Shown: piece by piece, positions 30,581-35,317 of the stretch
Layout of the letters: each line of letters starts with the position of its first letter
How positions within the stretch are numbered: position 1 is the first letter of the stretch
NCBI GenBank assembly: GCA_016186115.1
Contig: JACPMK010000001.1
Location: forward strand, 1 to 35,317
Direction of reading: 5' to 3'
Source of the DNA: Candidatus Wildermuthbacteria bacterium
GTDB lineage: Bacteria > Patescibacteriota > Minisyncoccia > Minisyncoccales > UBA10102
DNA length: 35,317 nucleotides
The notes under the pieces: generated by a model
What the model saw: the letters and a program-made list of their open reading frames with translations, nothing else
Told to the model about the DNA's origin: nothing
Database searches by the model: none
Position numbers and translations under genes: made by a program

Positions 30581-30993
30581 TATATTCCCCGGAACTTTGG
30601 GCCGAGGAACTTTTCTAGTGGATCCTCCACGACTCGTCTTGCCCGCCACGAGGCGTGAATTACCGTGTGGTGTTCTGTTATGATCCCGACATGGCCGACT
30701 GGAAAACATGCTCGGTTTTCGTCTCGGTATCCTCCCCATCGGCCTTGGGTGAAAATAAGATCTCCCGGCGCGTGTTCGCCAAAGGGAATTGGTTTCCCAG
30801 CATAGAGCTGCCCGAGAAGATCTTGCGGCAATGCAATGCCGTGTGCATGAAATACGCAGGAGATAAAGACAAAACAATTCACTAATTCCGGAGGTCTGCA
30901 TTCTTCTTCCAAAAAGCAATAACGTGCTCGCGCGACAAATGCACGAGCTGTTTGTACCGCAAGGAGTCCTGTTGATGTTCTGGCAATACTCAT
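30565..30993 (-). CDS. NlpC/P60-like cysteine peptidase-fold protein
   Basis: A 142-residue protein with the NlpC/P60 outline. The candidate nucleophile Cys40 lies in VNCFVFISCVF, followed by GIALP. The APGDLIFTQG turn comes next. Candidate His101 is in GHVGIITE, and IHAS (112-115) closes the pattern. The usual D-C-S-G is N-C-F-V here, so activity is uncertain. No signal peptide is visible, unusual for a wall hydrolase. The start at 30993 has GGAGGG upstream and avoids tRNA-Val, which a longer ORF would cover. Confidence 0.75.
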   Translation of the reverse strand: MSIARTSTGLLAVQTARAFVARARYCFLEEECRPPELVNCFVFISCVFHAHGIALPQDLLGQLYAGKPIPFGEHAPGDLIFTQGRWGGYRDENRACFPVGHVGIITEHHTVIHASWRARRVVEDPLEKFLGPKFRGIYRVLE

Positions 30994-31037
30994 CTTCCCT
31001 CCATGCCCTGCAGATTTTAAAGAGCATTCATGAGATG

Positions 31038-31109
31038 TGGGCGCATCAGGATTTGAACCTGAGACCCCTTCCGTGTCGAGGAAGTGCTCTGCCACTGAGC
31101 TATGCGCCC
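31038..31109 (-). tRNA. tRNA-Val (GAC)
   Basis: Acceptor GGGCGCA/TGCGCCC. Anticodon stem CTTCC/GGAAG holds TCGACAC (anticodon GAC). T arm GGTTCAAATCC. Its first ten bases overlap the 3' end of the upstream protein gene on the same strand. Confidence 0.93.
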
Positions 31110-31798
31110 GTATATTGATTGACAACTTTTTCGCAGAAGAATTTACTTAAAGATAAGAGTTTTCTCTGGATTGCAACATTTCCGCAGCGTATATGGCAGA
31201 CGCCATTATAGTTAGCATAAGTCTTAGAGCCGAGCGTACGTTTGTCTATATTTACCTGTTTGAAACAATTTAATGGGAGTTTCAATTCTCTTGCCCAGAA
31301 TTGTTTTATCTCTTTCGGAATTTGGTCTGCTCGTATGTACAGCTCACACCGTATTTTTTCAACTTCTATGTGATAAATGTTCTGTATAAGTGCGAGGAAG
31401 AATTTTAGGATAAGAGGATCGGAGCTACCAAGAGCAGTTTCTGTATTTTTCTTGGCTCCTTCTCCAAAATATAGAAGCGCTAGAGTTAATTCAAGGATTT
31501 CTTTTTTGAGGACGTCAACCTTTCGTAAGGTGATGAGTGCTTGATTTTCTGCATCCTGCAATCGTTTTGCTTTTTGTGCATTGTGCCACCGAACAGCTTT
31601 GCTTCTTGCTTTCGTTAGTGCTCGTTCCCATCGCAAATGAAGTCGCTCTCGCTGCCTTTTTGTAAGTATCACTTCTTGGAGCCATCCGCTTAGTGTTGAC
31701 CGTGGTATTCCTAATTTTTGTTCGATATTCCTAAGGGAGATTCCTTGCTTTCTCAATTTGAGCGCATCTGGTTTTAACTCGTACCACCTCGATTTCAT
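31100..31798 (-). CDS. HTH protein with a LAGLIDADG-like domain
   Basis: A 232-residue protein. The N-terminal HTH (about 8-45; LRKQGISLRNIEQKLGIP, STLSGW) is resolvase/transposase-like. A basic helical linker follows. The C-terminal half begins LTLALLYFGEGAKKN and continues with SDPLILKFFLALI and ELYIRADQIPKEIKQFW, a pattern like the LAGLIDADG-related domains of homing-type endonucleases. Whether it cuts DNA is unknown; it may be a regulator. Its stop (31100-31102) lies inside tRNA-Val. A -10 TATCAT six bases before the ATG predicts a leaderless mRNA. Confidence 0.7.
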   Translation of the reverse strand: MKSRWYELKPDALKLRKQGISLRNIEQKLGIPRSTLSGWLQEVILTKRQRERLHLRWERALTKARSKAVRWHNAQKAKRLQDAENQALITLRKVDVLKKEILELTLALLYFGEGAKKNTETALGSSDPLILKFFLALIQNIYHIEVEKIRCELYIRADQIPKEIKQFWARELKLPLNCFKQVNIDKRTLGSKTYANYNGVCHIRCGNVAIQRKLLSLSKFFCEKVVNQYTGA

Positions 31799-31830
31799 GT
31801 ATCCATGATAACACTTGTTGTTCGGTTAGT
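31799..31830 (-). promoter_or_regulatory. Promoter of the HTH/LAGLIDADG-like gene (predicted leaderless)
   Basis: On the minus strand: a TTACTA-like -35, about 16 bp, then TATCAT (31810-31805). Six bases separate it from the ATG at 31798. Confidence 0.5.
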
Positions 31831-31859
31831 AAAAGCTTTCTATCCACAATGTGCCCTTT

Positions 31860-32095
31860 GTTTGAAAATGCGCGAACCTTCTTTGAACGAAACTGACGCT
31901 CCGCCCCGCCGCCGCTCGCTAACGCTCGCCACCCCGCAAAAAAGTTTTCTTCACATTTTTTGATTTGCGCGCCCGATTTTTTCTTTTAAAAGGAAAAGAA
32001 AACTTTTTTGCTGGGTTCTGCTCTGAACGAGCAGGGCGGCGGGGCTTCGCTTCGGCTCGGGCGCGCTTTGGACGCCGACGGAATTTGTGCCAGCG
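31860..32095. repeat. GC-rich nested inverted repeat bordering the defence island
   Basis: No gene is seen in 31799-32095. A perfect 16-bp arm pair GCAAAAAAGTTTTCTT (31936-31951) and its complement (31996-32011) is nested inside an 11-bp GC pair (31903-31913 with 32035-32045). The centre has the palindrome CTTTTAAAAG. Beyond it are GCTTCGCT and GCTCGGGCGCG (32055-32065), the latter also present in the 141-bp repeat at 58-68. A small hairpin GCCAGC/GCTGGC closes the region. Confidence 0.7.
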
Positions 32096-32485
32096 TTAGC
32101 TGGCGCGCCGCTCAAAATTTTTCAAATAATCCTTAATTCTTTCACGGTCTTCGTTTTCTTTTTCGCCCTTGAAATATATCTCAATAAAATCAATTTTACA
32201 ACTTTGGCAATGAAAGGCGTAGATAACTCGTATTCCACTCTTTGAACCCCGCCCTTTTAGGGCCTTGCAAGCGAATTTTTTTATTTTACAAACATAAATT
32301 TCTTCCGTGCAAAAACCTTGTATCGGAAAAACGCTTGAATTATTTATCTTCTGAATATGATAAAACTCAATAGCCGCTATTTTTGCGAGCTCTAAATCAC
32401 TCTCAAGTGATTTGAATTTTTTGAGTAGTTTTTTGAAATCTTTTTGAAATTCCGGCGTTTCGCCATAATTAATCTTGCTGGTCAT
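32096..32485 (-). CDS. RelE/ParE-like toxin of a type II toxin-antitoxin system
   Basis: A 129-residue protein. The pattern EFQKDFKKLLKKF (about 12-24), the Lys/Arg-rich ALKGRGSKSGIRVIYAF (about 75-91), and FIEIYFKGEKENEDRERIKDYL (about 100-121) fits RelE-superfamily toxins, many of which cleave mRNA on the ribosome. Its start lies 17 bases inside the end of the antitoxin gene, so translation is coupled. This antitoxin-first order is common in such pairs. The catalytic type cannot be fixed by eye. Confidence 0.75.
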   Translation of the reverse strand: MTSKINYGETPEFQKDFKKLLKKFKSLESDLELAKIAAIEFYHIQKINNSSVFPIQGFCTEEIYVCKIKKFACKALKGRGSKSGIRVIYAFHCQSCKIDFIEIYFKGEKENEDRERIKDYLKNFERRAS

Positions 32486-33248
32486 AGTTTCTCACAGAAG
32501 TTTTAGGAGTGCGGTAGAATACGGCCTCGTAATCAAGCGGCTGATTTTCTTTCGCAACGAGCCAAGGAGTGTCCTCGTGAGAATATTCGCTTAATTCTGT
32601 GGCGTTCTTATCGCCCAATCTTGCTATTACTTCGTCAATATGACGCAATTCGCGCGCGTCTTTTAATTTTGTCAAATCCGGTTCACGAATTGGCAAGTAT
32701 TTTCTTTGCGGATAATTAAAATATTTTCCTTCTACTTTTACAACCTCGCCGTTTTTGATCATATCGTCAACAATAGTTTTGAACTCAACGGGTGTAGGCC
32801 CATAATGATTTTTAATATATGTCGCGCCGACAAGCTGTTCCTCAAATTTTTCGTAAAAATCAAAATCAATAAAATAAAGCAATTTATAAACCACGGCTTC
32901 GCCGACATTCGGCTTGCCGCCTACTTTTGATAAAACATAAAGTAAAACTTCTTTGAATTTTTCAAGATTTTTTTGAGGAACGCTTATTCTCATTCCTGAT
33001 TTTTCTTCTTTTATTTTTTTCACAATTTTTTTAATCTCTGCCGTATTGGAGGGAACCTTGCCCTTGATAAAATCGTTAAAATCAATGCCAAAAACATCTG
33101 CAAGTTTTTTTGCTTCTGAAATAGTTATGTCACGCTCGCCTTGTTCTATCTGAATATAAGTCGGGCGAGAAACGCCAATCTTTGACGCCAAAAACTCCTG
33201 CGTCAAATTGTGCTTTTTTCGTTGTTCTAATATAAATTTACCAAGCAT
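32469..33248 (-). CDS. HTH-Panacea (DUF4065) antitoxin
   Basis: A 259-residue protein. Residues 1-62 form an XRE HTH (KHNLTQEFLASKIGVSRPTY). Residues about 95-200 show the Panacea/SocA-like (DUF4065) pattern: VGEAVVYKLLYFIDFDFYEKF, the GATYIKNHYGPTPVEF segment, and LSEYSHEDTPW near the end. Panacea domains are known antitoxins that neutralise many unrelated toxins; fused to an HTH they also regulate the operon. The downstream RelE-like gene is the probable partner. It is driven by a consensus-type promoter with a leader of only about six bases. Confidence 0.82.
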   Translation of the reverse strand: MLGKFILEQRKKHNLTQEFLASKIGVSRPTYIQIEQGERDITISEAKKLADVFGIDFNDFIKGKVPSNTAEIKKIVKKIKEEKSGMRISVPQKNLEKFKEVLLYVLSKVGGKPNVGEAVVYKLLYFIDFDFYEKFEEQLVGATYIKNHYGPTPVEFKTIVDDMIKNGEVVKVEGKYFNYPQRKYLPIREPDLTKLKDARELRHIDEVIARLGDKNATELSEYSHEDTPWLVAKENQPLDYEAVFYRTPKTSVRNYDQQD

Positions 33249-33260
33249 ATTGTTATCTCC

Positions 33261-33289
33261 AGTATAATCCTTGTAAAATTCTTTGTCAA
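33261..33289 (-). promoter_or_regulatory. Promoter of the antitoxin-toxin operon
   Basis: On the minus strand: TTGACA (33289-33284), 17 bp, TATACT (33266-33261). The ATG at 33248 is 12 bases from the -10, so the leader is about six bases. Back-to-back with the promoter at 33306. Confidence 0.85.
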
Positions 33290-33305
33290 GCCAGTGCCAA
33301 GATAT

Positions 33306-33333
33306 TTGACAAACACCACGAAAGGACTAAAAT
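33306..33333 (+). promoter_or_regulatory. Promoter of the DUF2188 gene
   Basis: TTGACA at 33306-33311, a 16-bp spacer, and TAAAAT at 33328-33333. The start is near 33340, leaving a leader of about 158 nt. Confidence 0.7.
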
Positions 33334-33339
33334 AAATAG

Positions 33340-33497
33340 GGAGTGACGATTGTTTGCGGCAATAGCATCTCTCCCCATTCACAGAAATGTCTTTTTCGCC
33401 CTTTGGGGCATTTCAGCTAGACCTGTAATAAACCACAACTTTATTTTAACAGATTTAGACAATTTAATAAACAAGAGCGGTTAATAATCCAAACAAC
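33340..33497 (+). ncRNA. Structured leader (or small RNA) upstream of the DUF2188 gene
   Basis: The leader shows nested pairing: GGGAG near 33340 with CTCTCCC near 33371, enclosing ATTG/CAAT. A second hairpin GAAATG/CATTTC encloses GCCC-TTTG-GGGC (about 33384-33416). The length and structure are unusual here, where most leaders are absent. It may be a cis-regulatory RNA. No known class is recognised. Confidence 0.4.
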
Positions 33498-33719
33498 ATG
33501 GTTAATCAAGTATTCGTTAGCCCTGACGGCGAGGATTGGAAAGTTAAGGTTGTCGGTAATCAAAAGGCTTCGGCCATTTGCGACACAAAAGCGGAAGCGG
33601 TTGAGCGCGCCAAAGAAATCGCGCAAAATCAACGCCTTGAACTTCTTGTCCAAAACTTAGACGGGACTATCGGCTGGAGAAATTCCTACGGGAACGATCC
33701 GAGAAAATCAAAAGGATAG
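33498..33719 (+). CDS. DUF2188 family small protein
   Basis: A 73-residue protein matching DUF2188: a first strand VFVSPDGEDWKVKVVG (6-21), TKAEAVERAKEIA (30-42), then LLVQNLDGTIGWRNSYGNDP (49-68). Function is unknown. Members occur widely as short single-domain proteins. It sits between the toxin-antitoxin operon and the nuclease/methyltransferase pair, behind its own promoter and a long leader, and ends at a strong terminator. Confidence 0.85.
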   Translation: MVNQVFVSPDGEDWKVKVVGNQKASAICDTKAEAVERAKEIAQNQRLELLVQNLDGTIGWRNSYGNDPRKSKG

Positions 33720-33728
33720 AAGATAGAA

Positions 33729-33759
33729 AAAGAACGAGACCGCAACTCGTTCTTTTTTT
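33729..33759. terminator. Terminator between the DUF2188 and DUF262-HNH genes
   Basis: AAAGAACGAG pairs with CTCGTTCTTT around a 7-nt loop, followed by more Ts on the plus strand. The A-rich left flank gives partial function on the minus strand too. Confidence 0.85.
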
Positions 33760-33776
33760 GCATTTTTCAAAAATTT

Positions 33777-34862
33777 TTAACTTCTATTTCCCTTTTTAAT
33801 ATTGCAAGGACGGCATCGTAATTCAGCGTTTGAAAGTTCGGTTCTACCGCCCTTACTCCACGGGTCTACATGATCCATTGTTAATTCCTCGGTATAAAAA
33901 TACTTTTTGCAGTCCGCACATTGATATTTATTCTCTTTATTCGGCTTCTTCTTTCTTAAAAATTCTTTTTTGTCGTCGCTAGAAAATAATCTTTTATCGT
34001 CAACGCTGATATTATTAACAATGGCTTGAATAATATCTTCTATTTCTTTTGCTTTATCAGTCAATTTTGCGTCGTCGCTCTTTAAATATCTTTTGACACG
34101 AGAATTTATTTCGTCTTTATTTTGTTTCCATATAACCGAGTCCTTAAAATATTTTCTCGCCAAATCAAAATAAATATCTAATTGTCCATAGTCATCAAAA
34201 ATTTCCCTAACGAATTTAATATATTTGCCTATCTCTCTTTGGTCGTCTGTAAAAGATTTTTTCTGATTTGCATTTATATAGTCGTTTATACTCTGCGCGT
34301 CTTTCGGCAAATTTTTCAATTCCATCAATAATTGCAAAACTCTATATTGATTTTTACCTCGGCTGTTGGCGTTTAGAACTTTCAGCGCGTCTCTATCTTG
34401 CCCGACATAAACAGTTAAACCTCTTAAATACTCGCCGTGAAAAAGGCCGTTCAAGACTTCATAAGGAGAAAGTGGAACGCCCAAAGTGTTAATTCTTCTA
34501 AATATCTCCCTTTTTAATTGTTCTTTGCCTTCACAAACAATGATTGAAAGCTCGGCATTATTGATTATATCTTGAACTTTTTTGTCCGTTTGTTTCCACA
34601 ATTTATCTTGATATTGGATGTCGTTTTCAATAAATTTTTTAATGGCTTCTATTCTTTGTTTGCCGTCCAATACTTCCAAAATTCCTTCGTCATTTTTCCA
34701 AAAATAAAAAGCGGGTAACGGAATCCCATTAACGATACTGTCTATAACTAGTATTTGTTTTCCGGTATCATAAACTATCTCTCTTTGGAGTTCTATGTCG
34801 CTGATAATTTTTCCGTCCCTAAGTTGTTCGTATAAAGTTTTGATATTCATATTATTTTTCAT
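33777..34862 (-). CDS. DUF262-HNH nuclease (GmrS/ParB-like plus HNH)
   Basis: A 361-residue protein. The N-terminal DUF262 domain (about 5-130) contains ELQREIVYDTGKQ, LVIDSIVNGIPLP and the ParB-like DGKQRIEAI, the nucleotide-handling motif of GmrS. A helical middle follows (about 130-290). The C-terminal HNH domain has C-x2-C (QCADCKK), DHVDPWSKGG and CRPCNIKKGN, with all zinc cysteines and the catalytic His present. DUF262-HNH proteins are typical phage-defence nucleases. It overlaps the end of the methyltransferase gene by 11 bases, so the two are co-translated and probably cooperate (inference). Confidence 0.85.
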   Translation of the reverse strand: MKNNMNIKTLYEQLRDGKIISDIELQREIVYDTGKQILVIDSIVNGIPLPAFYFWKNDEGILEVLDGKQRIEAIKKFIENDIQYQDKLWKQTDKKVQDIINNAELSIIVCEGKEQLKREIFRRINTLGVPLSPYEVLNGLFHGEYLRGLTVYVGQDRDALKVLNANSRGKNQYRVLQLLMELKNLPKDAQSINDYINANQKKSFTDDQREIGKYIKFVREIFDDYGQLDIYFDLARKYFKDSVIWKQNKDEINSRVKRYLKSDDAKLTDKAKEIEDIIQAIVNNISVDDKRLFSSDDKKEFLRKKKPNKENKYQCADCKKYFYTEELTMDHVDPWSKGGRTELSNAELRCRPCNIKKGNRS

Positions 34863-35317
34863 TTTTAATTACCTCTCTATTTTTTATTAAAATTCTTTCA
34901 AAAGGTGCCCTGAAAGGTTTTCCGTCCTTTTCAATCCAGAGCGTAGCCTTATCACCCTTGAACCTTACTGTTTTTTCAACCTGAACCCCTTTTCCTACAA
35001 TCTTAAACTGCTGTGGATTATACTTTGTCAAAAAAGTAACTGGAACACCCATAATACCATCAAAATCAGAAGGTATTTTTTTTGTTTTTTCTACGTCCAC
35101 GCCATTATAATTGTAATATTTTGGGTATTTTTCGGGGCTATAATTCTCCGTCAAAATCATCCTATCGTGCCTATAAGCAACATCCAAATTCGTGTACCAT
35201 TTACAAGCACGAGGCACTGATCCTTCGGGATTTTTTGAAAGAACAAGAGTACCATCAGCTAATCGAAATCCGGATAATTGTTTTGCGTAACCAAGCCACA
35301 TTTTATTGTCTTTTATA
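34852..35317 (-). CDS. EcoRI-family adenine-specific DNA methyltransferase (C-terminal part, cut by window end)
   Basis: At least 154 residues are visible and the frame stays open through the window edge, so the N-terminus, with the SAM-binding and catalytic motifs, lies outside. The visible part has KWYTNLDVAY, SPEKYPKYYNYNGVDVEKT, IPSDFDGIMGVPVTFL and NPQQFKIVG, the C-terminal pattern of EcoRI-type adenine methyltransferases. Members modify a short DNA site and usually protect against a partner nuclease. Here no EcoRI-like endonuclease is visible; the next gene is a DUF262-HNH protein. The ATG at 35301 is internal and is not the true start. Confidence 0.82.
   Translation of the reverse strand, partial: IKDNKMWLGYAKQLSGFRLADGTLVLSKNPEGSVPRACKWYTNLDVAYRHDRMILTENYSPEKYPKYYNYNGVDVEKTKKIPSDFDGIMGVPVTFLTKYNPQQFKIVGKGVQVEKTVRFKGDKATLWIEKDGKPFRAPFERILIKNREVIKNEK

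Noticed and set aside
30993-31125. Longer N-terminus for the NlpC/P60-like protein
   Set aside because: It would be encoded across tRNA-Val; a ribosome site precedes the ATG at 30993.
35299-35301. ATG as the true start of the methyltransferase
   Set aside because: The frame is open beyond it to the window end, and only the C-terminal family pattern is present.
1-35317. CRISPR array, rRNA genes, transposase or integrase
   Set aside because: No regularly spaced direct repeats, no rRNA sequence and no recombinase motif were seen on either strand.

Overview
The window is a bacterial chromosome segment, most likely from a Patescibacteria (CPR; Parcubacteria-like) genome. This is an inference from several things seen together: a trigger factor with no PPIase domain, a short IF-2, a monoderm-type type IV pilus operon with no secretin, a B12-dependent ribonucleotide reductase with NrdR, tRNA genes mostly lacking an encoded CCA, several promoters that predict leaderless mRNAs, and standard stop codons including TGA. 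No rRNA gene, CRISPR array, transposase or integrase was found.

Layout. 1-3221: a roughly 3 kb cassette bounded by perfect 141-bp GC-rich inverted repeats. It carries a Cro/CI-like regulator, a RibD-C/DHFR-fold reductase, a divergent histidine phosphatase and a coiled-coil protein with a PD-(D/E)XK-like C-terminus, packed as one operon. 3264-4839: three small housekeeping-type genes (alpha/beta hydrolase, ASCH protein, NADPH-dependent FMN reductase). 4836-9429: core genes nusA, tig (PPIase-less) and clpP behind one strong promoter, then rny behind its own. 9508-9723: tRNA-Gly and tRNA-Pro on the minus strand. 9785-19964: a two-component pair fused at operon level to a type IV pilus machine (pilB, pilC, three prepilins, one PilX-like beta-helix pilin, pilM, pilN, pilO and a small membrane protein). 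20039-23442: seven tRNAs interleaved with a small acidic protein, a DUF4446 protein, infB and rbfA. 23560-24773: a small membrane protein, a KGG stress protein and an exported 3D-domain protein. 25019-28879: nrdR, the class II ribonucleotide reductase, a DUF6580 membrane protein and a GC-rich stand-alone TSCPD-domain gene that looks acquired. 28953-31109: five minus-strand tRNAs, rplS, an RluA-type pseudouridine synthase and an NlpC/P60-like protein. 31100-31798: an HTH plus LAGLIDADG-like protein overlapping tRNA-Val. 31860-32100: a GC-rich nested inverted repeat. 32096-35317: an apparent defence island, with a RelE-like toxin and HTH-Panacea antitoxin, a DUF2188 protein behind a structured leader, a DUF262-HNH nuclease, and the C-terminal part of an EcoRI-family adenine methyltransferase cut by the window end.

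The accessory modules most worth attention are the IR-bounded cassette, the HTH-Panacea/RelE-like pair, and the EcoRI-type methyltransferase with DUF262-HNH nuclease. Regulatory features that stand out are -10 boxes only 5-8 nt from start codons, hairpins abutting or covering start codons, and an NrdR-box-like palindrome in front of nrdR.

All functional assignments rest on motifs recognised by eye. No database search or structure prediction was run.
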